A DNA stretch of 64,000 bases. Origin: Shewanella sp. 10N.286.48.A6 (GTDB taxonomy: Bacteria; Pseudomonadota; Gammaproteobacteria; Enterobacterales; Shewanellaceae). Location of the stretch: assembly GCF_002873135.1 (NCBI RefSeq), contig NZ_MCVI01000003.1, positions 62,001 to 126,000 of the forward strand, in the 5' to 3' direction. Of this stretch, positions 54,400 to 63,960 are shown in pieces. The notes under the pieces were generated by a model. It saw only the letters and a list, made by a program, of their open reading frames with translations, did no database searches and had not been told where the DNA came from. How positions within the stretch are numbered: position 1 is the first letter of the stretch; the number at the start of each line of letters is the position of its first letter. Made by a program: the position numbers and the translations under genes.

Positions 54400-55824
54400 A
54401 TGAAAAACTATAAGAAACCAATTTTTACAGGGATAGTTTTAGCCGCTATATTGGGCTGTCAAAGCCAGACAAATGATACCCAAGTAACACAAATACCACA
54501 GTCTGCTAACGATATGATTAGCAATCAACTTGCTTCAAAGGCTTTATCATCGACTTTAGGTTATGAAATTGTCGAATCATTAACTGTGGAAGTAGGTCCT
54601 CGACTTGCCGGTTCTGAAAAAGATCTCATCGCCGTTGAATGGGCGATGAATAAACTCAAAAGCTTAGGTTTTGATAAGGTCTATAAGGAGTCAGTTCAGG
54701 TGCCTGCTTGGTCGCGAGGTCATGCTCAGGCATCAATCGTCTCACCGTTTGAGCAACCGCTGGTCATTAGCGCTCTAGGTGGCAGCGTGGCAACGCCTGA
54801 GTCAGGTTTACAAGCCCAGATAGTCCGCTTTGACACCCTTGCTGCACTACAAGTCGCCGATCCAGCATTAGTCGAAGGCAAAATTGTATTTATTGATCAT
54901 AAAACCGAGCGCCATATTAGTGGTAAAGGCTATGGTCAGTCTGTTGGCGGCCGCTCAAGAGGCGCGGTTGCTGCAGCAGAAAAAGGCGCTGTCGCTGTGG
55001 TCATTCGCTCAATAGGTACCGATCATGACCGCATGGCCCATACCGGCATGATGCGTTACAAAGATGGAGTGGCAAAAATTCCAGCTGCTGCATTGTCTGC
55101 ACCAGATGCTGATATGATTAATGCCATGTTAAAAAGAGATAAGAACATCAGCTTATCACTTAACCTATCTTCAAAGAATTTAGGGGTCGCAACATCCTAC
55201 AATGTTATTGCCGAGGTAACTGGCAGTAGTAAGGCTGAAGAAGTGGTGCTGATTGGCGCTCACCTTGACTCTTGGGATGAAGGCACGGGTGCAATTGATG
55301 ATGGTGCAGGCGTTGCGATTGTGACTGCAGCGGCGAAATTGATTCAAGATTTACCTCAAAAACCAGCGAGAACCATTCGAGTGGTATTATATGCCGCAGA
55401 AGAAGTGGGATTAGTTGGCGGTAAGGCTTATGCAAAGCAACATGCTGACGAGCTGATAAATCATTATATTGCCGCAGAATCTGATTTTGGCGCAGGCAAG
55501 ATTTACCAAATTGATTTCAACGTTAATCCACACGTATTTGAGCAAGTTAAAACTGAGCACAGTTCAATGATTAAGTTAGGGAACAATAACGCTTCTGGTG
55601 GCCCTGACGTGTCTATGATGCCCTCTCTAGGTGTCCCTGTGGCGTCCCTTCGACAAGATGGTACTGATTACTTTGATTATCACCACACCCCTAACGACAC
55701 TTTAGATAAAATCGACCCTACCGCATTAGCGCAAAATGTCGCTGCTTATGCGCAATTTGCTTATATCATGGCGCAATCAGAACTTAACTTACGCCCATTA
55801 GCTAAAAAGGCCGATAAGAAATAA
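54400..55824 (+). CDS. Secreted lipoprotein M28-family zinc aminopeptidase
   Basis: This 474-residue protein has a lipoprotein signal peptide (lipobox AILGC, Cys20). A PA-like insert lies around 110-260, and the M28 catalytic domain holds the metal and catalytic residues in order. These are His-Leu-Asp in GAHLDSWDEG, the Asp in GAIDDGAG, Glu-Glu in AAEEVGLVG, the Asp in AAESDFG and the His in DYHHTPNDT. The layout is that of the carboxypeptidase Q/PGCP-like group. It would act on peptides at the outer membrane or periplasm. AAGGAA lies 5 bp before the ATG. It is a single-gene unit with its own terminator. Confidence 0.92.
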   Translation: MKNYKKPIFTGIVLAAILGCQSQTNDTQVTQIPQSANDMISNQLASKALSSTLGYEIVESLTVEVGPRLAGSEKDLIAVEWAMNKLKSLGFDKVYKESVQVPAWSRGHAQASIVSPFEQPLVISALGGSVATPESGLQAQIVRFDTLAALQVADPALVEGKIVFIDHKTERHISGKGYGQSVGGRSRGAVAAAEKGAVAVVIRSIGTDHDRMAHTGMMRYKDGVAKIPAAALSAPDADMINAMLKRDKNISLSLNLSSKNLGVATSYNVIAEVTGSSKAEEVVLIGAHLDSWDEGTGAIDDGAGVAIVTAAAKLIQDLPQKPARTIRVVLYAAEEVGLVGGKAYAKQHADELINHYIAAESDFGAGKIYQIDFNVNPHVFEQVKTEHSSMIKLGNNNASGGPDVSMMPSLGVPVASLRQDGTDYFDYHHTPNDTLDKIDPTALAQNVAAYAQFAYIMAQSELNLRPLAKKADKK

Positions 55825-55842
55825 TCTATCAGCCTTTTATCG

Positions 55843-55886
55843 CAAAAAAGCAGTTAAGGAGTTCAAACCTTAGCTGCTTTTTTATT
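55843..55886. terminator. Bidirectional terminator between the M28 peptidase and yaaA genes
   Basis: AAAAAAGCAGTTAAGG pairs with CCTTAGCTGCTTTTTT with one mismatch, with A- and T-runs on both sides. Confidence 0.85.
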
Positions 55887-55929
55887 AAGTATTTTTTTAC
55901 CCGTTACATTACACTGAAACTTGTAGTGG

Positions 55930-56709
55930 TTACTTAATTTGCTCTTCTCTTAAAAACACTGGCGCTGCAGGTGTCGATAAGTCTTCACTGTAATAATAGC
56001 CATCTAAGTCAAATTGCTGCAATTGTGCCAATGACGTCACATCGTTTTGGATAATGTAACGCGCCATCAAGCCGCGGGCTCTTTTGGCATAAAAACTGAT
56101 CACCTTGTATTGACCATTTTTGCAGTCTTTAAATACCGGGGTGATTAAAGTGGCCTTAAGTAGTTTGGGTTTAACCGCTTTAAAATACTCATTTGAGGCT
56201 AAATTAATGACGATATCATCGCTTTGATTAGCAACAGCTGCGTTAACTTCATTGGTGATTGTCTCGCCCCAAAATGCATAAAGACTTTTACCTGCGGGGT
56301 TTACCAAGCTGGTGCCCATTTCTAAACGGTAGGCTTGCATCAAATCCAGCGGCTTCAGTAAGCCATACAAACCAGATAAAATTCGTAGGTGCTTTTGAGC
56401 CTTATCGATTTCCATATCAGACAGTGAGTCAGCATCAAGGCCGGTATATACATCGCCCCTAAAGGCAAACATAGCTTGCTTGGCATTATCTAGAGTAAAA
56501 CGTGGTTGCCACTGTGCAAATCGAGCCGCATTCAAACCTGCTATTTTATCGCTCACTTTCATTAAAGAGGCAATATCCATTGGCGTCAATTCACGACATA
56601 CGTCAATCAATTGTTGGCTGTAATCTAGCAAAGTCGGTTGAGTAAACTTCTTGGTTGATGCAGGCGTTTCAAAATCAAGTGTTTTGGCAGGAGAAACTAA
56701 TACTAGCAT
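55930..56709 (-). CDS. yaaA: Peroxide stress protein YaaA (DUF328)
   Basis: This 259-residue protein matches the YaaA/UPF0246 family from its start [16 protein letters not shown] to the conserved YSEDLSTP near the C-terminus. [13 protein letters not shown] and [15 protein letters not shown] lie between. E. coli YaaA lowers free iron during peroxide stress and binds DNA; the family is cytoplasmic. AGGA lies 9 bp before the ATG. It follows the AGCS symporter gene on the same strand but a terminator lies between them. Confidence 0.95.
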   Translation of the reverse strand: MLVLVSPAKTLDFETPASTKKFTQPTLLDYSQQLIDVCRELTPMDIASLMKVSDKIAGLNAARFAQWQPRFTLDNAKQAMFAFRGDVYTGLDADSLSDMEIDKAQKHLRILSGLYGLLKPLDLMQAYRLEMGTSLVNPAGKSLYAFWGETITNEVNAAVANQSDDIVINLASNEYFKAVKPKLLKATLITPVFKDCKNGQYKVISFYAKRARGLMARYIIQNDVTSLAQLQQFDLDGYYYSEDLSTPAAPVFLREEQIK

Positions 56710-56769
56710 TGCTGATAATCCTATTTTATAAAATGGACTCTAATTCATGCTATCTATCATACTGAGCTT

Positions 56770-56807
56770 CATAAAAAAAACCATGCAATTACTGCATGGT
56801 TTTTTAG
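56770..56807 (-). terminator. Terminator of the AGCS symporter gene
   Basis: AAAAACCATGCA ATTAC TGCATGGTTTTT, strong stem with a T-run on the minus strand, about 70 bp after the symporter stop. Confidence 0.85.
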
Positions 56808-56874
56808 ATTGTGCTAAATGCTTTTTTCAGATTTGATTAATCTGCAATTAACATTCGCGATTAAGTAAAGTGAG

Positions 56875-58317
56875 TTACTTGGTCACTTCAACTTCTTTAT
56901 TGATCCAAATCCCATCTTCTATCTGACCTTCAAGCTCTGGGAACTTAGTCGTATCAAATACAGGATCTTCACCCTTATTAACTTGTTGGCGGTAATCATT
57001 AATAATTCTCACCGCTAAACCTGACAATAACAGCAGGGCAATCATATTAACTAACGCCATCAAGCCCATAGAAACGTCGGCTAAATCCCAAACGATGCCA
57101 ATCTTAGCCACTGCGCCAAACATAACCATACCTAATACTGCGATACGGAAGATTGGTAGTGCACCTTTTTTATTGCCAGATAGAAACATCACGTTAGTTT
57201 CTGCATACGAATAGTTAGCAATAATTGACGTGAAACAGAAAAGTAAAATAGCAAAGGCAATAAATGCCCCACCCCAGTCACCCACATGATGCGTTAATGC
57301 ATTAATGGTTCTTGCAATACCATCACCAGAGCCGCCACCATCACCAGACAATAAGATAATTGCCGCAGTAGCAGTACAGATAACAATAGTGTCCACAAAC
57401 ACACCCATCATTTGCACAAAACCTTGTGACGCTGGGTGATTAGGATTCGGTGAAGCACTTGCTGCAATATTGGCGGCACTACCCATACCTGCTTCATTAG
57501 AGAACAAGCCGCGAGCAATACCCGCCTGCATTGCTTGAGCAACACTGTATGCTACACCACCAGCAGCGGCCTCTTGCCAGCCAAATGCACTGTTAATCAC
57601 CAACATAAATACGGCAGGCAATTGCTCAACATTCATTAAAACAACAACCAAGGCAATCGCAATGTAGGCTAATGCCATAATCGGAACGATAATTTCTGAC
57701 ACTCTAGCGACCTTTTTAAGACCGCCCATAATCACGAGGCCACTCAATAGCGCAATCCCAAGACCGACATAAATTGGATTTAAATCAAATACGGCAGTCA
57801 TTGCACCAGAGATAGTATTTGCTTGAACAGCATTAAACACTAAGCCAAAACAAATAATCAGTAGGATTGAAAATAGAATCCCCATCCAGCGTTGGCCAAG
57901 GCCTTTTTCCATATAATATGAAGGGCCACCACGATACTGCCCGTCAACGTCTTTAACTTTATAAACTTGCGCTAACGTTGACTCGATCATTGCCGTCGCC
58001 ATACCGAGCATGGCAATGGCCCACATCCAAAATACTGCCCCAGGACCTGCGGCACCGATTGCAACCGCAACACCAGCCATATTTCCGGCTCCGACACGGG
58101 CAGCCATACTGGTACAAAAAACTTGAAATGAAGATAAGCCATGCTTACCAGGGCGGCGGCTAATCGCTAATACTTTAACGCCGTGTACGAAATGAGTAAT
58201 TTGAATACAGCCAAGACGAACAGTAAAAAAGATACCTGCGCCTACCAGCCCATAAACTAACAATTTACCCCAGAGTAAATTGTTCATGAAACCAACAATT
58301 GTTTCTAACATTGCCAT
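56875..58317 (-). CDS. AGCS-family sodium:alanine/glycine symporter
   Basis: This 480-residue inner-membrane protein with about 11 spans is of the alanine or glycine:cation symporter family (DagA/AlsT type). Family signatures are CTSMAARVGAGNMAGVAVAIG near residue 70 and GLFSNEAGMGSAAN near residue 270. It imports small neutral amino acids with Na+. Two ATGs, 6 bp apart, are possible (MAMLET); the ribosome-binding site is weak. It is divergent from the phosphoketolase gene across a 569-bp region. Confidence 0.93.
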   Translation of the reverse strand: MAMLETIVGFMNNLLWGKLLVYGLVGAGIFFTVRLGCIQITHFVHGVKVLAISRRPGKHGLSSFQVFCTSMAARVGAGNMAGVAVAIGAAGPGAVFWMWAIAMLGMATAMIESTLAQVYKVKDVDGQYRGGPSYYMEKGLGQRWMGILFSILLIICFGLVFNAVQANTISGAMTAVFDLNPIYVGLGIALLSGLVIMGGLKKVARVSEIIVPIMALAYIAIALVVVLMNVEQLPAVFMLVINSAFGWQEAAAGGVAYSVAQAMQAGIARGLFSNEAGMGSAANIAASASPNPNHPASQGFVQMMGVFVDTIVICTATAAIILLSGDGGGSGDGIARTINALTHHVGDWGGAFIAFAILLFCFTSIIANYSYAETNVMFLSGNKKGALPIFRIAVLGMVMFGAVAKIGIVWDLADVSMGLMALVNMIALLLLSGLAVRIINDYRQQVNKGEDPVFDTTKFPELEGQIEDGIWINKEVEVTK

Positions 58318-58886
58318 TTGCTTAATCTATTCCTTGGAATAACTTTATTTTGTAAAAATATGCTTAAACCGAGCAACACCTTCAGACAAAATAAAATTAT
58401 CGAATTATTATAATGAGCTCATCAAAATCTAAGTTCGCAGCCTCAGCATGTATTCGTAAATAGCCAAGCTGTTACTGTTTATTAAATTCAGTGAGCGAAT
58501 ATATTAGTTAATTATTATTTAGCATTATTCAAGTTAACTTTACTGACTTTAACCAGTAAAGCCCAGCAAACATTACCACTCTTTACCACTTATCGCTTAG
58601 TTATAGGTGTTCTCAAAAAAATGCGAGAAAAAACTAGCATAGAAAAACTTCAAACATAGGTGACAGTGATCACATTTATTTAAATAGCCGCCTAAAGCCC
58701 CATCTAGAATAACAATTGCAAATCGCCTAACACCAAGTGACTCAACAATTTCTTAACCTAACATCATTTTATTAATGATTTTTTTTAATACAAAGTTAGA
58801 TCAATAACACATTATTGGTTCAATTTAGGGAATACAGTGTTCCCATTAAAAGCTAAATCAATCTTATCTTTCATAATGAGGTCACT
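58318..58886. other. Long regulatory intergenic region between the symporter and phosphoketolase genes
   Basis: No gene is supported in these 569 bp, which are A/T-rich. They hold a good CRP-like site (58659-58674). A small hairpin ATCATT/AATGAT (58763-58779) is followed by seven T. Both may act on the phosphoketolase gene, 100-230 bp downstream. Confidence 0.5.
58659..58674. promoter_or_regulatory. Candidate CRP-binding site
   Basis: GTGA-CAGTGA-TCAC is a perfect core match to GTGA-N6-TCAC, with an A after the right arm as in the consensus TGTGA-N6-TCACA. It is 213 bp before the phosphoketolase start and 342 bp before the symporter start, so either gene could be the target. Confidence 0.55.
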
Positions 58887-61253
58887 ATGACACAGCAAAA
58901 TGAAATCACTGCTCTTAAAAAATATGTTAGAGCAACTAACTTCCTCGCTACCTCACAAATCTATCTTAAGCAAAATGTGCTTTTTAAAAGAGAGCTACAA
59001 CATACAGACATTAAACCTCGACTTTTAGGTCATTGGGGTACCTGTCCAGGTATCAATTTTGTGTATGCAAACGTTAATCGCTTAATCGTTAAGCATGAAA
59101 GAGAATTCATTTATTTAGTCGGTCCTGGTCACGGCTTCCCAGCAGTTCAAGCTAACCTGTTTGTTGAAGGTTCTTTAAGCCATTTTTATCCAGAAACCAT
59201 CCCCTATAACGAATCAGGTATTGAAGATATCTGTAAAAAGTTCTCAGCAGCATATGGCTACCCTTCTCATGCAAACCCTGAAGCCCCCGGCCAAATTTTA
59301 GAAGGTGGCGAATTAGGTTATTCATTATCCGTTGCTTGGGGCGCCGTTCTTGATAATCCAAACTTAATCGCAGCTTGTTTAGTTGGTGATGGTGAGTCTG
59401 AAACAGGGCCATTAGCTGCATCATGGTATGCCAACCGGTTAGTCGACCCTGCAACCAATGGTGCGGTACTGCCCATTGTGCATATTAATGGCTATAAAAT
59501 CTCAGGCCCGACTCGTATGGGACGCATGAGTCATGAAGAGTTAGATCTTGAATTTCGTGGTTTAGGTTATCATCCCATTATTGTTGATGATCAACTTGAA
59601 GAGGATGTGTTTGTTCAAATGAAAGAGGCTATGGACTTAGCTTACGAGATGATCAATGATATCCAAACTCGTGCCCGTCGCGGCGAAGATGTTTGTAAGC
59701 CTCGCTGGCCGGTTATTCTTATGCGAACAGCTAAAGGCTGGACAGGTACATCTGAGTTTGGCGGTAAGAAGCTAGCTGGCAACTGCGAATCTCATCAAGT
59801 CATCGTCAATAAGTGTGCAACAGATGCAGGTCACCTAAAAGCGCTTAATGACTGGTTAGCAAGTTACAAATTTGATGAACTGTGCAGTATCAATGCGCAA
59901 GGTGAAATTACCTTTGATGAAGAAATTCAATCTTTGATTCCACCTAAGCAGTTATGTTGTGGTCGCCAACACTTAAGTTATGGCGGTGAAGTAGTCCGTG
60001 CACTTGCTCAACCAGATCTTAAAAAACTAAGTTATGGTCCAGAAACCCCACGTGGTACTCGCGGCGTATCAATGTACAAAATGGGCGAGTGGATGCGTGA
60101 CGCATTCAAATTAAATCGAGATCAACGTAACTTACGTATCTTCAGCCCAGATGAAACATACTCAAATCAACTGCAAGCGGTATTTGAAGAAACAGATCGT
60201 GCATGGCAATGGCCGATTGAAAGCTGGGATCAAGATATGGCGCGTGATGGCCGTGTTATTGAACTGCTATCGGAAAACTTACTTTTCGGTATGATGCACG
60301 GTTACACAGTAACAGGTCGGCATGCCATGTTCCCAACCTATGAAGCCTTCTCTCAAGTAGTTTCATCAATGGCTGATCAGTACTGTAAATATGTGTATGC
60401 CAGTCAAGGGGTTCACTTCCGTAAACCTGTACCTTCTTGTAATGTTGTTTTGTCTTCTTTATTAGAGCGTCAAGATCATAATGGTTATTCGCATCAAAAC
60501 CCTTCATTTCTAGGTGCTATGTTAGAAAAGCATCCAGATATTATTTCTGCATATTTACCTGCTGATGGTAACAGTACACTCACTTATACAGAGCGTGCAT
60601 ATGAAGACCGCGACAAACTCAACATTTTAGTTGCAGGTAAAAAAGAGTTACCTCAATGGCTATCACTAGATGAAGCCCGTAAGCAAACTAAAGATGGCGT
60701 GATGGTATGGGATTTTGCATCAGATGATAATCCTGATGTAGTACTTGCAGGTTGTGGTGATTATGTCACTCAAGAATGTATGGCGTCATTAGTACTCATT
60801 AGAGAACTACTGCCAAGAGTGCGTATTCGTTATGTCAGTGTAACTGAACTTAATAGTAACGGTTTAGGTAGTCGTAAATTCCAAAATAAGCCTTGGTTAA
60901 TGGATGAAATATTTACTGAAGATAAAGGCGTGGTATTTAACTACCATGGTTATCCAAATACCATCAAGAAATTGGTATTTGATTATAAAGGCAGTAAACG
61001 TTTCCGCATTAAAGGCTATGAAGAAGAAGGTTCAACTACAACACCATTTGATATGGGCGTTCGTAATGGCACATCACGTTATCACCTTGTGATTGATATG
61101 GCATACAAACTATTCCAACAAGGTGTTATTGATGAAACTCAGCATGTTCAAATCACAACGGATATGCTCCAAAGATTAGTAGAACACCGTAACTACATTA
61201 AGGCCAACGGTGTTGACCCAGTAGACATTGAAAATTGGGTTTGGACTCGGTAA
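58887..61253 (+). CDS. xfp: Xylulose-5-phosphate / fructose-6-phosphate phosphoketolase
   Basis: This 788-residue thiamine-diphosphate enzyme splits xylulose-5-phosphate or fructose-6-phosphate to acetyl phosphate plus a shorter sugar phosphate. Family signatures are LGHWGTCPGINFVYANVNR and the thiamine/substrate segment LEGGELGYSLSVAWGA. GDGESETGPLAASW holds the metal site, and QDHNGYSHQNPSF lies in the second domain. Length is normal. GAGG lies 6 bp before the ATG. No acetate kinase gene is beside it, unlike many phosphoketolase operons, so the acetyl phosphate must be used by enzymes encoded elsewhere. It is a single-gene unit with a possible CRP site. Confidence 0.95.
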   Translation: MTQQNEITALKKYVRATNFLATSQIYLKQNVLFKRELQHTDIKPRLLGHWGTCPGINFVYANVNRLIVKHEREFIYLVGPGHGFPAVQANLFVEGSLSHFYPETIPYNESGIEDICKKFSAAYGYPSHANPEAPGQILEGGELGYSLSVAWGAVLDNPNLIAACLVGDGESETGPLAASWYANRLVDPATNGAVLPIVHINGYKISGPTRMGRMSHEELDLEFRGLGYHPIIVDDQLEEDVFVQMKEAMDLAYEMINDIQTRARRGEDVCKPRWPVILMRTAKGWTGTSEFGGKKLAGNCESHQVIVNKCATDAGHLKALNDWLASYKFDELCSINAQGEITFDEEIQSLIPPKQLCCGRQHLSYGGEVVRALAQPDLKKLSYGPETPRGTRGVSMYKMGEWMRDAFKLNRDQRNLRIFSPDETYSNQLQAVFEETDRAWQWPIESWDQDMARDGRVIELLSENLLFGMMHGYTVTGRHAMFPTYEAFSQVVSSMADQYCKYVYASQGVHFRKPVPSCNVVLSSLLERQDHNGYSHQNPSFLGAMLEKHPDIISAYLPADGNSTLTYTERAYEDRDKLNILVAGKKELPQWLSLDEARKQTKDGVMVWDFASDDNPDVVLAGCGDYVTQECMASLVLIRELLPRVRIRYVSVTELNSNGLGSRKFQNKPWLMDEIFTEDKGVVFNYHGYPNTIKKLVFDYKGSKRFRIKGYEEEGSTTTPFDMGVRNGTSRYHLVIDMAYKLFQQGVIDETQHVQITTDMLQRLVEHRNYIKANGVDPVDIENWVWTR

Positions 61254-61298
61254 TTAGATTAGAGTTCAAAAAACAAACTACAATCGTTTATAACGAGT

Positions 61299-61324
61299 TA
61301 AAGCGCCTTTGGGCGCTTTTTCTT
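61299..61324 (+). terminator. Terminator of the phosphoketolase gene
   Basis: AAAGCGCC TTT GGGCGCTTTTTC, compact GC-rich hairpin with a T-run, 46 bp after the stop. Confidence 0.92.
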
Positions 61325-61512
61325 TATACCACGGACAACAAAGCCCATCGTCAATTCATTAGAAAAAACCAACACTGCAACATCTTGCGGGGATTCGTTA
61401 GGTATTTGTTGGTAATATTTTAAAAATATTCGTAACTACTATGGAAAACCATTGAATTTAAGACGATAATTAGCTTGCCAGCTAAATCATAATAGGAACG
61501 CCAAATAAGTGC

Positions 61513-61559
61513 TGGTGACACTTAAGGTAAACAATCGGTTTACATGTGTTTTGGTGACA
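61513..61559. promoter_or_regulatory. Direct TGGTGACA repeats flanking an inverted repeat, upstream of the OmpA-family gene
   Basis: TGGTGACA occurs at 61513-61520 and 61552-61559, 39 bp apart. Between them is GTAAAC-N5-GTTTAC (61527-61543). The block ends 22 bp before the start codon, so it could be an operator or a 5'-leader structure. Nothing else is seen in 61325-61580. Confidence 0.4.
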
Positions 61560-61580
61560 TAAAATAACAATGGACTATAT

Positions 61581-62684
61581 ATGATGAAAAACACCTTAAA
61601 AGTAGTATTACTCACCTCAATGTTGCCTTTTGCCGCTGTCGCAGAACAAGAGTTAACGCCATGGTATGTCGGTGGTGGTTTAGGGATTAATAATTACGAA
61701 CCACATTGCGACCTTAAAACAATGACCCAATGTGAAGATGATGACCCTTATGCTTGGGATGTCTTCGGTGGTTACTTATTTAATGACTATTTTGGTATTG
61801 AACTCGGTTATAGAGACTTAGGTCGTATTCAATGGACAGATTTCAGTAATAAACGTAATGATGTCGGCGCTAGAGGCATGGCATTAGGTTTAGTCGGTTT
61901 TTATCCTTTCGCTGACAAGTGGAGTTTGTCTGCTGAGGCTGGCGGAATGAACTACCTTTTAAAGAACATAAAAAATTATGGCACTGAGTATTACAGTGAC
62001 AGCGGTATTGCGCCCTATATCGGTGCTGGTATCGGTTATAATTTTACCGAAAACTTAAAGCTGCAGGCTAAATATCGTCGCTACGAAAACTTAGACGATG
62101 ATAAATATAATACCCTTGAAATGGAAAGTAACTATTGGGGCTTAGAATTAAGCTACCGCTTTGGTAAAGCTAAAGCAGCAGCCCCTGTTGTTGCAGCTGC
62201 TGTTGCACCAATTGATTCCGACAACGATGGCGTAATGGATGATCAAGATAGCTGTCCAGATACACCAGCAACTCACAAAGTTGATGCCAATGGTTGTACT
62301 GTCTACGAATTTGTAACAGACAATCATGACTTAGGTGGTATTTTATTTGATAACAACTCTTCTGTTATTAAGTCAGCTTCTTATGCTGACATTGAAAAAT
62401 TAGCTAATTACTTGAAGAAAAATCCTGAGCATACCGTATCAATCGAAGGTCACGCTTCTAATGTTGGCAAGCCTGCATATAATATGACCCTTTCTGAGAG
62501 TCGTGCTAAATCAGTCGCTGAAGCTTTAGCAGCTAAATATGATATTGAAGCAAGTCGTATTCAAGCTATTGGCTATGGTATTACTAAACCTATTATGGAA
62601 GGCAATACCGCTGAAGCCCATAAGCAAAATCGTCGTATTGAAGCTATCGTAACCGGCACAGAAAAACGTGCGGTTCTAAAATAA
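61581..62684 (+). CDS. OmpA-family outer-membrane porin / peptidoglycan-anchoring protein
   Basis: This 367-residue protein has a signal peptide ending AVA, then an eight-strand OmpA-like barrel (about 25-200). An Ala/Val-rich hinge and one thrombospondin type-3 calcium repeat follow (DSDNDGVMDDQDSCPD, about 212-228). The C-terminal OmpA domain (about 250-365) has VSIEGHASNVG and NMTLSESRAKSVAEAL, which bind diaminopimelate in peptidoglycan. Note SIEGHAS where many members have GHTD. The ATG follows GGA by 6 bp; a second ATG is adjacent. It is a single-gene unit. Confidence 0.92.
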   Translation: MMKNTLKVVLLTSMLPFAAVAEQELTPWYVGGGLGINNYEPHCDLKTMTQCEDDDPYAWDVFGGYLFNDYFGIELGYRDLGRIQWTDFSNKRNDVGARGMALGLVGFYPFADKWSLSAEAGGMNYLLKNIKNYGTEYYSDSGIAPYIGAGIGYNFTENLKLQAKYRRYENLDDDKYNTLEMESNYWGLELSYRFGKAKAAAPVVAAAVAPIDSDNDGVMDDQDSCPDTPATHKVDANGCTVYEFVTDNHDLGGILFDNNSSVIKSASYADIEKLANYLKKNPEHTVSIEGHASNVGKPAYNMTLSESRAKSVAEALAAKYDIEASRIQAIGYGITKPIMEGNTAEAHKQNRRIEAIVTGTEKRAVLK

Positions 62685-62704
62685 TCAACTAATTAAGCTG
62701 GTAA

Positions 62705-62735
62705 TAAAAAGTCGCTGCTTGCAGCGACTTTTTTG
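62705..62735 (+). terminator. Terminator of the OmpA-family gene
   Basis: AAAAGTCGCTG CTT GCAGCGACTTTTTT, strong hairpin with a T-run 20 bp after the stop. The remaining interval up to tal shows no other feature. Confidence 0.92.
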
Positions 62736-62989
62736 TTTTTGTAGCCATCAGCTAAAAAATAAAAACCCTTACCAATAAAGAGATGTTATCGGTAACACTT
62801 TTATTTCAACGATAAAAACAACTTAAACAACTAATAAATCAGGCATTAAATTACACAATTAGTTGCTTATGAGCTCATTTCACGTTTATTTGCGTTATTT
62901 TTTTACAAATGTTGTTGGAAAATACAGTAAGATCGCATTTAATAACTGTATTGAACAAAATAACTTTGTTACTTGAGAGGGAAATTTCC

Positions 62990-63943
62990 ATGGCGAACAC
63001 GTTAGCTCAACTAAAAGCACTAACCACAATCGTTGCTGATACCGGCGACATTGAAGCAATTAAACGCTACCAACCAGAAGACGCAACCACCAACCCTTCT
63101 CTAATTTTAAAAGCGGCGCAAATTCCTGAATATGCCCCATTAATTGATGATGCTATTGCTTGGGCAAAACAGCAGTCAAATGACACAGCTCAGCAAGTTG
63201 AAGACGCAGGTGATAAATTAGCCGTCAACATCGGTGTAGAAATTCTTAAGATTGTTCCAGGCCGCATCTCAACAGAAGTCGATGCCAGACTTTCTTTTGA
63301 TAAAGCAGGCTCTATCGAAAAAGCCCATAAGCTAATTAACCTATATCAAGCAGCCGGTATTGATAAATCTCGCATTCTGATCAAGTTAGCATCTACTTGG
63401 GAAGGGATCTGCGCAGCAAAAGAGCTTGAGCAACAAGGCATCAACTGTAACCTAACGCTATTATTTAGCTTTGCTCAAGCCCGAGCTTGTGCTGAAGCAG
63501 GTGTTTACCTTATTTCGCCATTTGTTGGTCGTATTTTAGATTGGTATAAGAAAGACACAGGTCTTGATTACACCGCTGAAACCGATCCTGGTGTGGTATC
63601 AGTAACCGATATCTATAACTACTATAAGCTTCACGGCTATAACACTGTGGTAATGGGTGCAAGTTTCCGTAACACTGGCGAAATTATCGAGCTTGCGGGC
63701 TGTGACCGCCTAACGATAGGCCCTGCGCTATTAGAAGAGTTAGCCAATAGCGATACTGTTATTAGCCAAAAGCTAAAACCTGCAACAACAACGGTTGCCG
63801 CGCCAGCACCATTAACCGAAGCACAGTTCCGTTGGGAATATAACCAAGACCCAATGGCTGTTGATAAACTTGCTGAAGGCATTCGCAACTTTGCCATCGA
63901 CCAAGGTAAACTTGAGGTTATGCTAAACGCAAAACTTAGCTAA
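62990..63943 (+). CDS. tal: Transaldolase
   Basis: This 317-residue (beta/alpha)8 enzyme moves a dihydroxyacetone unit between sugar phosphates in the pentose phosphate pathway. The Schiff-base Lys132 lies in [11 protein letters not shown], at the same number as in E. coli TalB. The N-terminal active-site segment [13 protein letters not shown] is present. I use the ATG at 62990 ([11 protein letters not shown]), with GAGAGGGA about 8 bp upstream. The frame is open 27 codons further but that part is not family-like. The stop is 17 bp before pgi, so tal-pgi are likely cotranscribed. Confidence 0.97.
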   Translation: MANTLAQLKALTTIVADTGDIEAIKRYQPEDATTNPSLILKAAQIPEYAPLIDDAIAWAKQQSNDTAQQVEDAGDKLAVNIGVEILKIVPGRISTEVDARLSFDKAGSIEKAHKLINLYQAAGIDKSRILIKLASTWEGICAAKELEQQGINCNLTLLFSFAQARACAEAGVYLISPFVGRILDWYKKDTGLDYTAETDPGVVSVTDIYNYYKLHGYNTVVMGASFRNTGEIIELAGCDRLTIGPALLEELANSDTVISQKLKPATTTVAAPAPLTEAQFRWEYNQDPMAVDKLAEGIRNFAIDQGKLEVMLNAKLS

Positions 63944-63960
63944 TCAACGGAGTGATTTGC

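Noticed and set aside
58763..58786. Hairpin with T-run upstream of phosphoketolase as a terminator
   Set aside because: The stem is only 6 A/T-rich pairs, and no gene ends upstream on that strand, so a terminator function is doubtful.
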